Below are positions 45,789 through 56,620 of a stretch of DNA of 64,000 nt, in pieces. The stretch comes from Salticus scenicus (Eukaryota; Arthropoda; Arachnida; Araneae; Salticidae): contig OZ005656.1 in NCBI GenBank assembly GCA_963930645.1, forward strand, positions 272,349,695 to 272,413,694. Direction: 5' to 3'. A program made the position numbers and the translations under genes. The notes below the pieces were generated by a model. It made no database searches and was not told the origin of the DNA. It saw only the letters and a list, made by a program, of their open reading frames with translations. Within the stretch, counting starts at the first letter, position 1; each line of letters starts with the position of its first letter.

Positions 45789-46093
45789 GTTATGTTTTAA
45801 TCACAAGTAAAAATTAGGTAATACCTACAGAACGGAGGCAACGTTGGTTTATACAACACTCAAAGTGAAATGCATCAGAAATTTGAGAGGACCAGGAAAA
45901 TAAATATAAAAAAGAAAAGAAAAGTGGGGGTTGTCTTTTTATTCTGATTCGATGTTGTAAATGTGATGTCATACAATCCTTCCTCTGATTCGTTAAAAAT
46001 ACAACAGTGATAGCTGAGATCATAACTGGAAATTTAATTTTCATATGATTTCCCTCCGCTTGCAGGTTCAATTATACACGTATTTTCTTGTAA
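45789..46093 (-). other. spacer between PC4 and 178-codon genes
   Basis: 305 bp. An 85-codon frame here starts at a non-ATG codon and has no domain. It looks the same in every copy only because the copies are nearly identical overall. May hold the PC4 gene promoter. Confidence 0.4.
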
Positions 46094-46630
46094 CTATACA
46101 GGTTCCAACTTGTCAGCGCCAACTGTATTATCATTTTTAATAATCCACTCGCGGAAAGCTTCTACTTCAGCTTTTGGACAGTGTAAACTATTTTCGTGAA
46201 ATCCGCATGATCGTCCAAAGAAATTGTATTTTAAAATATCGTATTTAGGACAACCAAATACTTCTAAATTAATATGAGGTATTCCTCTTTTATCTAAATA
46301 CTTTTTTTCTACACTTCCTCCTTTATAAGCTAGTAGGTACCTTGATGTTCGTACTTTTGCATACCATTCAGAAATTTTAATGTCTAATATATCTAAGCTG
46401 TAAACTTTTTCATGTTTAAGTGGACAAAATCGCATGCCAGTTATAAATTTTTCTACATATCGCACAGTTTTCCAATCATTGCTAGAAAGATATCTTTTAA
46501 ATGATGATAAGTTAAATTTAACGCTTTCTCCTTCATTCCAATTAATACCAATAAAACCGCATTCTCTCACTAAAAAATTCCCTTGAACATGGAAACCGTC
46601 AAAATCAATGACACCACAAATCGAATCCAT
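46094..46630 (-). CDS. 178-residue exonuclease-like protein, element A
   Basis: No firm family. Visible motifs: VIDFDGF at residues 7-13, YKGG..E at 102-108, INLEVFGCPK at 120-129, and C142..H145...HC(150-151)...E155 near the C-terminus. The acidic DFD near the N-terminus, a middle Glu and a His/acid motif near the end recall DEDD-type exonucleases of the RNase H fold, with an added Cys/His site. I regard that as a hypothesis. Similar small proteins accompany PolB genes in arthropod virus-like elements, to my recollection. Copies at 54804 and 60590. Confidence 0.6.
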   Translation of the reverse strand: MDSICGVIDFDGFHVQGNFLVRECGFIGINWNEGESVKFNLSSFKRYLSSNDWKTVRYVEKFITGMRFCPLKHEKVYSLDILDIKISEWYAKVRTSRYLLAYKGGSVEKKYLDKRGIPHINLEVFGCPKYDILKYNFFGRSCGFHENSLHCPKAEVEAFREWIIKNDNTVGADKLEPV

Positions 46631-47531
46631 TTTTTTAAATAGTGAAATGTTACAAACCAGAAACCTTTTATAGTAAGCCTTTTAGCTTTTCACTTAAAAA
46701 TTAGATATTTTGGCTGAAAAAAAAATAAAATAATAAAAATAAAATAATAAAATAACCTGAAGATAAAATTATTTAACGAAATAAGACACGCGATTTATTA
46801 TTATTTCTATGTAGTTTATCATTAAAATTTTCACTCATACAACACTGACTGTCCCTTAATTAAAACGCGTTAACTTATGTCAAAGTTTATCTACCAAATA
46901 ATTAGACTTTAAATAATTGTAAATAATGTCTCTGGAAATTAAATATTGTTTTAATAAATTATTTTATTTGTATTTTCTTAATGTTAATAATTTAAGAAAT
47001 ACATTTATTTTACATTTTGAAATGATGATATTTTAAGTCTATTTTCATCAATGCTGTTTCTTTCTTTCTTTTTTTTTTTTAATGAAAATATATTCTTAAT
47101 CCCTATATTCTTAATTCTATTTTATTCTAATATTGATTAATCTAACTCAATTCCTTTATTCAAATATACATTTTTTAAATAATAATTTTTCTATGTATTT
47201 AATACGCGTATTTACCCCCTCACACCTGTTTCAGAATAACTTTAACAAGTACAGATATGTAAGACGTGATACAAAGGCAGGGTTATCCTGTATCGACATG
47301 TAAGGTAATAAATAAATCCAGACAAAAGGTTTGAACCCCCTTACCCCAGAGCATTCGCCTACGTGTTCCAGCAAATGTTATTTCTATGTGGATATGGGAA
47401 TACATTCAGTTTTCTGTCTAAGGTGAAGAAGCTGTTAGTTTACTTTGCTGTTCTTTAAAAGATATAATTTTTATATTAAACCTACACATGAAGATGATAT
47501 GAATTAATTTTACAATAAATTAGTTTTAAAC
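46631..47531. promoter_or_regulatory. divergent promoter region, element A
   Basis: 900 bp between the start codons of the minus-strand genes and the plus-strand polymerase gene. Very AT-rich, with one GC-richer island (47215-47360) conserved in C (and in reverse in B up to the breakpoint). No defined motif beyond TATA-like words. Must hold promoters for both directions if both are transcribed. Confidence 0.5.
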
Positions 47532-47843
47532 ATGTCTTGGCAACCATGGCCGTTCGATAAAGAAGTAACAGATGCTTTAATTGAATATTCCGAAGTGTAT
47601 TCTCAATTCTACGATTCGCAGTTTGACTTCGAGGATGAAAATCGAAATTCCATAATTGATTGTGAAAGTTTCAAGGAGGAATCTTTTACTCTGCAAAAAG
47701 AGATCATAGATGCCGCTATTGATTGTGCAGAAATTTATTCGCAGTTTGCAGATCCTTTCGATGAAGAACCTGAAAATAATGTTATTAAGGACAATCATCT
47801 TCTCAATAGCAGACCGCCATATCAAATTCCTGGAGAAATTCAA

Positions 47844-47947
47844 GTAAGTTTTTTTATTTTTTTTTTTTTTATTTATTTTTTTTTAAGTATATTTCACTGA
47901 AGTAATAACAATAATTTTTGTAAAATGTTTTATATGTTTTATTTCAG
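47844..47947 (+). other. PolB intron 1 (element A)
   Basis: 104 bp, GTAAGT...ATTTCAG, T-rich, phase 0. In copy C the T run is one base shorter. Confidence 0.75.
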
Positions 47948-48148
47948 AAGTTAACTTGCGGTGTCTGTAACGAAAGCTTGAATAACAAAAATGATTTGGT
48001 GTTGCACATTAAAGAGAAACATATCAAAAGAAATGAGTTGAAGAAGACAGAAGTCCATAAAAAACAGATAGATACTGAACCTGTTGCTGGCCCATCCTAC
48101 AGATATCACGAAACAGAAAATATTCACCAAGTCGGAGAAGGATTGACG

Positions 48149-48291
48149 GTAAGTTTTTATACATTTATGTATTCCGAATTTTCTAGATTTCCAATTTTAA
48201 AAATTATTTTTTGCGAGATAATCTTTAAAATTTTTAATTTCTTAATAAAATGGTAAACACATATTTATTAGAGTATTTAATTTTGTTTTAG
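48149..48291 (+). other. PolB intron 2 (element A)
   Basis: 143 bp, GTAAGT...TTTTAG, phase 0, lying between the first and second zinc fingers. Confidence 0.75.
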
Positions 48292-51200
48292 GGTCTCATA
48301 TGCAAAATATGCCAGAAAAAATTCACATTTAAAAGGAATCTAATTAGGCATGAGAAAATACATAATAAATCGAATCGTATTCCGTGTCATAACTGTTCGG
48401 CTACTTTCACCCGTGCAAGCGATCTCAAAAGGCATCAAATTAACATTCACGAAAATAAGGTTAAAAAACAATTAAAACGTAAAATAACCTCAGTGGAAAA
48501 GATTAACAAAAAATCGCGAACTTGTAATGATAATATAAGGGAAACAATTGCTTCCAATAGTGCTTTAAATGATTCCGCATCAATACATAAAATTTTTGGT
48601 GAGGAAAAAGATCTGCCTACTTTTTTTAAAAATCATAGACATGAAGTTATTAACATTTTAACTCAGGAAATTGAAAGAAAAAGAAATATTAAGTGGTTTT
48701 TAAGCATGAAATGTATTTTTAAAAGACATATTTCGGAGAAAGAGGTAGAATATTGTTCGGCATTTTTTAGAAGCAATTGCATGATAAACCTTTCTGAGAA
48801 TGATATAATAACTAACATAGAAATCGCGTTTGCAAAAGTTTTAACATCATTTGAGGCTTTTGAAGGACACGGGAGTGGTTGGATTCTAGATAGAATCGAT
48901 TTTTTAGATGTAAATGTGTGTAAATATGAACCTTTAACACCGACTAGTTACATCGAATTGCCAAAAGAGCTATCTTTAAAACATGCTATTATTAATGTCA
49001 AAAATGAGGATCAAAAATGTTTCCTTTGGTCGGTTTTAGCCGGATTATTTCCTGCTGAAAATAATGCTCATAGAGTCAATAAGTATGTTAAATATTTAGA
49101 TAAAGTAAATATTGAAAGAATTAGTTTTCCTACACCAATTAGTCAAATAGAATATTATGAAAAAGATAACGAAATTAGCATAAATGTTTTTGGCTACGAG
49201 AAAAATCAAATATTCCCATTACACATTAGTAAATTTAGGTTTAACCGACACATTAATTTACTTCTAATAAGAAATGAAAAAACTACACATTATTGTTATA
49301 TCAAGAATTTTAGCGGATTTTTAAACCACTTAACGAAACATAAGGGAAAAAGTTACTATTGTTATTATTGTTTACAAAGATTTCTTTCCGAGATTAATTT
49401 AGAAAAACATGTCGAATATTGTAAAAATCACGATGCCCAAAAAGTACAATATCCAAGTGCTGATGATAAATGGTGCAGATTTAAAAGTATTTATATGCAA
49501 ATGCGTGTGCCATTTATTATTTACGCCGATTTCGAATCGTTTAATGTAAAAACGAGTGGATGTGAAAATTCACCATCTATTTCCCACGAAAATATTTTAA
49601 CACACCATATTCCTTGTGGATACGCATATATTATTATCGGTCAAAATGGTAAAACTTTCAAGGGTCCCGTAGTCTATAGGGGAGATGATGTAGTAAATCA
49701 TTTTTTGAATTCCCTTTTAGAAGAAAAACAAATCAGAGAACTATTACATACTAACAAAAAAATGATATACACTGAAGAAGATAAAAAGAACTTTCAAATT
49801 GCAAAAGATTGTTACATTTGTAATAAAGCTTTGGGTCACAAACGGGCAAGAGATCATTGCCACATTACTGGCAAATATAGAGGGGCAACACATCTCGGCT
49901 GTAACTTAAATTATAAAATACGAAACAAAATCCCAATAGTATTCCATAACTTAAAAGGTTACGATTCACATTTAATTATGCAAGGTATAGGTAAGTTCAA
50001 AAACAAAAATATTAATTGTATCCCCAATAACATGCAGAATTATATATCATTTAGTTTAGGTGATTTACAATTTATAGACTCTTTACAATTTCTCCCAGCC
50101 TCCTTAGAAAAACTCGCGAATAATTTAGAATCAGAAAAGTTTGTTATTATGAAGGAGCACTTTAATGATATCGAAATAAAGTTGTTAGCGCGTAAGGGTG
50201 TTTATCCATATACTTATATTGACAATAAGGATAAATTTCACGAAGAATGTCTTCCACCTAAAGAAATGTTTTATGATAGTATCAATAGCAGCGAAATATC
50301 CAGTGATGATTATGAACACGCGTTAACTGTTTGGGATACACTTAAAATTAAAAACTTAGGCGAATATCATGATCTATATATTAAAACCGATATTTTACTT
50401 TTAGCGGACATATTCGAGAATTTTCGAAATCTGTGCAAGGATTACTACGATTTGGACCCAGCGCATAGTTTAACATTACCATCTTTTGCATGGAATGCAG
50501 CTTTAAAGAAAAGCAATATCACATTAGAATTATTGAGCGATGCAGATATGCATTTATTTTTTGAGAAGGGGATTAGAGGGGGGATAAGCGTAATTTCGAA
50601 ACGGTACAGCCGGGCAAACAATAAATTTATACCTGGTTTTAAACCAGATGAGCATAATAAATTTATAATTTATTTAGACGGTAGTAACCTTTATGGGTGG
50701 GCCTTAAGCCAACCACTTCCTGTATCCGAATTTCAATGGTTAACAGATTGTGAGATAAAAAATTTAATCCTCTAGAAATAAATGATGATGATTATTATGG
50801 TTATGTTGTTGAGGCGGATTTAATATATCCGAAGGAAATTCATGATGAACACGATTCATATCCATTGGCTCCAGAAAAATTAGACATTATCCCATCAATG
50901 CTTTCAAAATACGCCTTAAATCTAGCAGAAAATTTGAAAATACCGCTCAAAAAGCAAACGAAACTGGTACCAAATTTAAATGACAAAAATAAATACATAT
51001 TGCACAATAGAAATTTAAAACTCTATCTCTCTCTAGGTATGAGGCTAAAAAAAATACATAAAGTTCTCAAATTTCACCAATCTGCTTGGTTAAAACCATA
51101 TGTAGAATTTAATACAGAAAAACGGAAACTGGCCAAAACAACGTTTGAAAAAGATCTGTTTAAACTTATGAACAACGCGGTATTCGGTAAAACGATGGAA

Positions 51201-51406
51201 AACCTCAGAAATCGGGTAAATATACAACTAGTTCAAAATGAAAAAAAAATGAAAAAACTCACAGCATCTCCATGTTTTAATTATTTTAAAATTTTTAACG
51301 AGGATTTGGTTGCAGTTCACTTGACTAAAAAAAATTTAATGTTAAATAGACCAATATACGCTGGCTTTACAGTTCTAGATCTTAGTAAAATTATCATGTA
51401 TAACTT

Positions 51407-52751
51407 AGTAGTCATAAGCGGTTTCTGGAACAAGCGGAGCTATACCTATAACATTATGCTCCGCCCGGAGTTAAGCGGAGAGACTCTTTACCGGGAGAAC
51501 AGGTAGGAAATTCGGAGGGGTGTATTTGCACCTAAGGGCTCGACCAAGACTTTGCTACTCTTAAGCGAGAAAAGTAAATAGAATTCTTATTGTTCGATCC
51601 CAATGCAAAATAGGTGTCATAAAGACAGGCTAGAAAAGAAAGTTATGGAGTAACATTTCTCACCTCGTAAAACGTTTGTTATCATCCATAAAATTTTAAA
51701 TAGTGAATAAACAAAAGTAACACGATGTTTGAGTATTTTTTCCCACTTTCGTATATTTATACAATGAACTGTGATATATACGAATTATTTCATGGATTCC
51801 TGTGGAAGTACTATAAAATTGCTCTGTTTAAACAATTTGAATTTATTAAAACGAACTTTAAAGTATTTGAGTAGATTTACCGTAATGTATAAGAATTCTT
51901 CTTTCTAAACATGTAAAATATTTATAAGTTTTACACTTTTAAAAATTTATACGTTTCATAAGACGGCGACTTTTACTGTAAATATCAAGTTAAAACTAAA
52001 TCAAATAAAAGTAAAGGAGCAGTAGAATTTATTGCACACACTAGCATGCGTAACATAACAGCATAAGTTATTTAAAAATAAAATAATTATATTATTAATT
52101 AATTAAAAATCTAAATCAAAGCACTTTGACAGAATATTTTTCTATGTTTTCTTCAGTTTGTTTTGTATATTTTTTCAGATTTGTTTAATATGTATATTAA
52201 ATCCTTTTTCGTGAAATGATATAATTGAATAATCGTGCATAACCCAATTAAATTGAAATAAATGAATAACTTTTAATAATAGTATGTTATGCAATTTTAA
52301 ACAATGATAATAATAAACTATAAATTATTGATTTTTCTTTTCAAATATTAAATCACATCATTTTACGAAAAAAGGATATATTGGAATAAGAATTCTTTTT
52401 TTTTTTTTTTTTTCTTTTGTATATTTTTTCAGATTTGTTTAATATGTATATTAAATCCTTTTTCGTGAAATGATATAATTGAATAATCGTGCATAACCCA
52501 ATTAAATTGAAATAAATGAAAAACTTTTAATTATGGTATGTTATGCAATTTTAAACAATGATAATAAACTATAAAGTATTGATTTTTCTTTTCAAATATT
52601 AAATCACATCATTTTACGAAAAAACGATATATTGGAATAAGAATTCTTTTTTTTTTTTTTTTTTTTGTAAATCAGTTGTGAAAGAAAAACAAATAGATAA
52701 CATATACTTATCCACATTTATTCATTAATAAATGTTACACTAGATTATTCA
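51407..52751. repeat. left terminal region, copy B left arm
   Basis: Same as 43469-44813: terminal AAGCGG words, repeat-like middle and the 253-bp duplication (about 52162-52666). No gene. Confidence 0.8.
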
Positions 52752-53726
52752 TTATTTTTCTTTTTCAATATATAACTTCTTTACATTATCGATCGTTAAT
52801 ACAACATCTAAAAATGAAAAGAAATCATCGCTAGAGTCTTTTAAATTATCGTTATAAAAGTCTTTGGCTAACTGTCGCCAATTCAATTGGTAATATGCCA
52901 GTTCAAAATATTTTTCAAATTTTTCTTCATTATTTTGTGATACACAGTCATGAAAATCCGGTTTAGGATATCCTTCTTTACAACCAAAACAGTGGAATAT
53001 TTCATTTATTTTTTCGGATAATATATCGCACAAACACTTAGATAAAGACAATGTTAAGTTTGCAAAATCATGTTTGTCATAAAATGTTTCTGAATCCATA
53101 CCATCCTTTACATCAGAACGCTGAGTATGTTCATGTGACACAAAATGAGCCATTGTGTGTGTTATTAAATGTTCTTTCAGTTTCTGGTTTATTTGGGGGA
53201 AGTAATCACGCATCTTATTCATTTCACGTTCAGTTAGTATAATGCTATCAGTAAGAAACTGAAAGCTTAGGTTTTTGCGCTGAAACATTCTTTGAAATAT
53301 AAAAATGAAGTCGTCATCTTTTTTTTCTCGTGATACACACAAATCTTTATCGATTACAAGAAAATTATCAATGAAATTGTATGATTTAGCTTGAAAAGTA
53401 TGCCACACCAAAGGAGGTATGGAAACACCATTTTTAGTGGGATGTAGAAATCCTTCAGCATCTTCATCATATTTCCGAATGTGCACACGAGTATATCCCA
53501 TGAAGAAGTTTACACAAACTAGATTATTATTTCCAAGGTGAAACATACTAGGAGGTAAAGACTCCAAACAATATATAGGAGAACCGGTATCATCAAATTT
53601 TATTTTTTTAGCTGCAGCTCTTTTTATTTCCTCTTGAAGTTCAAACTGGGCTTTTAAATCCTGAGCAAGCTTCTTACGCATTCTTGATTCCAAATTACAA
53701 ATGTCACTAGATAAACGCTTCATCAT
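52752..53726 (-). CDS. PC4-domain protein, copy B left arm
   Basis: Identical 324-codon product to 44814-45788. Intact. In this arm the normal upstream partner gene is lost: the arm breaks at 54045, 14 bases into the 3' end of the 178-codon gene. Confidence 0.8.
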   Translation of the reverse strand: MMKRLSSDICNLESRMRKKLAQDLKAQFELQEEIKRAAAKKIKFDDTGSPIYCLESLPPSMFHLGNNNLVCVNFFMGYTRVHIRKYDEDAEGFLHPTKNGVSIPPLVWHTFQAKSYNFIDNFLVIDKDLCVSREKKDDDFIFIFQRMFQRKNLSFQFLTDSIILTEREMNKMRDYFPQINQKLKEHLITHTMAHFVSHEHTQRSDVKDGMDSETFYDKHDFANLTLSLSKCLCDILSEKINEIFHCFGCKEGYPKPDFHDCVSQNNEEKFEKYFELAYYQLNWRQLAKDFYNDNLKDSSDDFFSFLDVVLTIDNVKKLYIEKEK

Positions 53727-54041
53727 GTTATGTTTTAATCACAAGTAAAAATTAGGTAATACCTACAGAACGGAGGCAACGTTGGTTTATACAACACTCA
53801 AAGTGAAATGCATCAGAAATTTGAGAGGACCAGGAAAATAAATATAAAAAAGAAAAGAAAAGTGGGGGTTGTCTTTTTATTCTGATTCGATGTTGTAAAT
53901 GTGATGTCATACAATCCTTCCTCTGATTCGTTAAAAATACAACAGTGATAGCTGAGATCATAACTGGAAATTTAATTTTCATATGATTTCCCTCCGCTTG
54001 CAGGTTCAATTATACACGTATTTTCTTGTAACTATACAGGT

Positions 54042-54045
54042 TCCA
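54042..54045. other. inversion junction of copy B
   Basis: TCCA belongs both to the left arm (A 46104-46107) and to the inverted right arm (A 47389-47392 in reverse). Four-base microhomology at the turn-around point. Confidence 0.85.
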
Positions 54046-54803
54046 CATAGAAATAACATTTGCTGGAACACGTAGGCGAATGCTCTGGGGTAAGGGGGTT
54101 CAAACCTTTTGTCTGGATTTATTTATTACCTTACATGTCGATACAGGATAACCCTGCCTTTGTATCACGTCTTACATATCTGTACTTGTTAAAGTTATTC
54201 TGAAACAGGTGTGAGGGGGTAAATACGCGTATTAAATACATAGAAAAATTATTATTTAAAAAATGTATATTTGAATAAAGGAATTGAGTTAGATTAATCA
54301 ATATTAGAATAAAATAGAATTAAGAATATAGGGATTAAGAATATATTTTCATTAAAAAAAAAAAAGAAAGAAAGAAACAGCATTGATGAAAATAGACTTA
54401 AAATATCATCATTTCAAAATGTAAAATAAATGTATTTCTTAAATTATTAACATTAAGAAAATACAAATAAAATAATTTATTAAAACAATATTTAATTTCC
54501 AGAGACATTATTTACAATTATTTAAAGTCTAATTATTTGGTAGATAAACTTTGACATAAGTTAACGCGTTTTAATTAAGGGACAGTCAGTGTTGTATGAG
54601 TGAAAATTTTAATGATAAACTACATAGAAATAATAATAAATCGCGTGTCTTATTTCGTTAAATAATTTTATCTTCAGGTTATTTTATTATTTTATTTTTA
54701 TTATTTTATTTTTTTTTCAGCCAAAATATCTAATTTTTAAGTGAAAAGCTAAAAGGCTTACTATAAAAGGTTTCTGGTTTGTAACATTTCACTATTTAAA
54801 AAA
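54046..54803. promoter_or_regulatory. inverted divergent-promoter region, copy B spacer
   Basis: Reverse complement of A 46631-47388, the region upstream of the 178-codon gene, so that gene probably keeps its promoter. The PolB start lies beyond the break and is missing. Confidence 0.65.
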
Positions 54804-55340
54804 ATGGATTCGATTTGTGGTGTCATTGATTTTGACGGTTTCCATGTTCAAGGGAATTTTTTAGTGAGAGAATGCGGTTTTATTGGTATTAATTGGAATG
54901 AAGGAGAAAGCGTTAAATTTAACTTATCATCATTTAAAAGATATCTTTCTAGCAATGATTGGAAAACTGTGCGATATGTAGAAAAATTTATAACTGGCAT
55001 GCGATTTTGTCCACTTAAACATGAAAAAGTTTACAGCTTAGATATATTAGACATTAAAATTTCTGAATGGTATGCAAAAGTACGAACATCAAGGTACCTA
55101 CTAGCTTATAAAGGAGGAAGTGTAGAAAAAAAGTATTTAGATAAAAGAGGAATACCTCATATTAATTTAGAAGTATTTGGTTGTCCTAAATACGATATTT
55201 TAAAATACAATTTCTTTGGACGATCATGCGGATTTCACGAAAATAGTTTACACTGTCCAAAAGCTGAAGTAGAAGCTTTCCGCGAGTGGATTATTAAAAA
55301 TGATAATACAGTTGGCGCTGACAAGTTGGAACCTGTATAG
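54804..55340 (+). CDS. 178-residue exonuclease-like protein, copy B
   Basis: Same product as 46094-46630, now on the plus strand because it belongs to the inverted arm. Intact, in the spacer between the two arms. Confidence 0.6.
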   Translation: MDSICGVIDFDGFHVQGNFLVRECGFIGINWNEGESVKFNLSSFKRYLSSNDWKTVRYVEKFITGMRFCPLKHEKVYSLDILDIKISEWYAKVRTSRYLLAYKGGSVEKKYLDKRGIPHINLEVFGCPKYDILKYNFFGRSCGFHENSLHCPKAEVEAFREWIIKNDNTVGADKLEPV

Positions 55341-55645
55341 TTACAAGAAAATACGTGTATAATTGAACCTGCAAGCGGAGGGAAATCATATGAAAATTAA
55401 ATTTCCAGTTATGATCTCAGCTATCACTGTTGTATTTTTAACGAATCAGAGGAAGGATTGTATGACATCACATTTACAACATCGAATCAGAATAAAAAGA
55501 CAACCCCCACTTTTCTTTTCTTTTTTATATTTATTTTCCTGGTCCTCTCAAATTTCTGATGCATTTCACTTTGAGTGTTGTATAAACCAACGTTGCCTCC
55601 GTTCTGTAGGTATTACCTAATTTTTACTTGTGATTAAAACATAAC

Positions 55646-56620
55646 ATGATGAAGCGTTTATCTAGTGACATTTGTAATTTGGAATCAAGAATGCGTAAGA
55701 AGCTTGCTCAGGATTTAAAAGCCCAGTTTGAACTTCAAGAGGAAATAAAAAGAGCTGCAGCTAAAAAAATAAAATTTGATGATACCGGTTCTCCTATATA
55801 TTGTTTGGAGTCTTTACCTCCTAGTATGTTTCACCTTGGAAATAATAATCTAGTTTGTGTAAACTTCTTCATGGGATATACTCGTGTGCACATTCGGAAA
55901 TATGATGAAGATGCTGAAGGATTTCTACATCCCACTAAAAATGGTGTTTCCATACCTCCTTTGGTGTGGCATACTTTTCAAGCTAAATCATACAATTTCA
56001 TTGATAATTTTCTTGTAATCGATAAAGATTTGTGTGTATCACGAGAAAAAAAAGATGACGACTTCATTTTTATATTTCAAAGAATGTTTCAGCGCAAAAA
56101 CCTAAGCTTTCAGTTTCTTACTGATAGCATTATACTAACTGAACGTGAAATGAATAAGATGCGTGATTACTTCCCCCAAATAAACCAGAAACTGAAAGAA
56201 CATTTAATAACACACACAATGGCTCATTTTGTGTCACATGAACATACTCAGCGTTCTGATGTAAAGGATGGTATGGATTCAGAAACATTTTATGACAAAC
56301 ATGATTTTGCAAACTTAACATTGTCTTTATCTAAGTGTTTGTGCGATATATTATCCGAAAAAATAAATGAAATATTCCACTGTTTTGGTTGTAAAGAAGG
56401 ATATCCTAAACCGGATTTTCATGACTGTGTATCACAAAATAATGAAGAAAAATTTGAAAAATATTTTGAACTGGCATATTACCAATTGAATTGGCGACAG
56501 TTAGCCAAAGACTTTTATAACGATAATTTAAAAGACTCTAGCGATGATTTCTTTTCATTTTTAGATGTTGTATTAACGATCGATAATGTAAAGAAGTTAT
56601 ATATTGAAAAAGAAAAATAA
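55646..56620 (+). CDS. PC4-domain protein, copy B right arm
   Basis: Same 324-codon product as 44814-45788, plus strand. With 52752-53726 it makes a mirror-image pair, so transcripts from the two strands of B would be self-complementary. Confidence 0.8.
   Translation: MMKRLSSDICNLESRMRKKLAQDLKAQFELQEEIKRAAAKKIKFDDTGSPIYCLESLPPSMFHLGNNNLVCVNFFMGYTRVHIRKYDEDAEGFLHPTKNGVSIPPLVWHTFQAKSYNFIDNFLVIDKDLCVSREKKDDDFIFIFQRMFQRKNLSFQFLTDSIILTEREMNKMRDYFPQINQKLKEHLITHTMAHFVSHEHTQRSDVKDGMDSETFYDKHDFANLTLSLSKCLCDILSEKINEIFHCFGCKEGYPKPDFHDCVSQNNEEKFEKYFELAYYQLNWRQLAKDFYNDNLKDSSDDFFSFLDVVLTIDNVKKLYIEKEK

Larger units (their letters stand above)
43466..51406. mobile_element. Polinton/Maverick-like element, copy A (right side missing)
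   Basis: Begins AGTAGTAGTCATAAGCGG. An AG start fits Polinton termini. From the left: a 1.35-kb subterminal region, a PC4-domain gene (-), a 178-codon gene (-), a 0.9-kb divergent promoter region, and a spliced zinc-finger/PolB gene (+). The sequence stops abruptly at 51406 inside the polymerase, where copy B starts with the same terminus. Integrase, capsid, ATPase and protease genes, if the element has them, would lie in the lost right part. Assignment rests on the polymerase type and the termini. Confidence 0.75.
47532..51406 (+). pseudogene. zinc-finger/PolB gene of element A, three exons, broken
   Basis: Exon 1 47532-47843 (104 codons, acidic, two related ~30-residue blocks), exon 2 47948-48148 (one C2H2 finger), exon 3 from 48292 (two C2H2 fingers, then polymerase). 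Both introns are phase 0 with GTAAGT and TTTCAG/TTTTAG. Polymerase part: Cys-containing CFLWSVLAGL, a further C2HC finger, exonuclease motifs YADFESF (about 582), HNLKGYDSH and YHDLYIKTD, an endonuclease-VII-like CYICNK...DHCHITGKYRG module (about 678-705), motif A DGSNLYGWAL (about 967) and motif B NNAVFGKTMENL. A one-base frameshift in the A/T run near 50757-50765 leads to a stop at 50773. The reading resumes in another frame and ends where copy B starts, before motif C. Inactive in this copy. Confidence 0.85.

Noticed and set aside
47577..47843. 88-codon frame antisense to PolB exon 1 (and in copy C)
   Set aside because: Shadow of the exon, no domain.
55363..55620. 85-codon frame between the PC4 and 178-codon genes (also 45814-46071, 53752-54009, 60310-60567)
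   Set aside because: Starts at a non-ATG codon, odd composition, no recognisable domain. Identity between copies follows from overall identity and is not evidence of selection.
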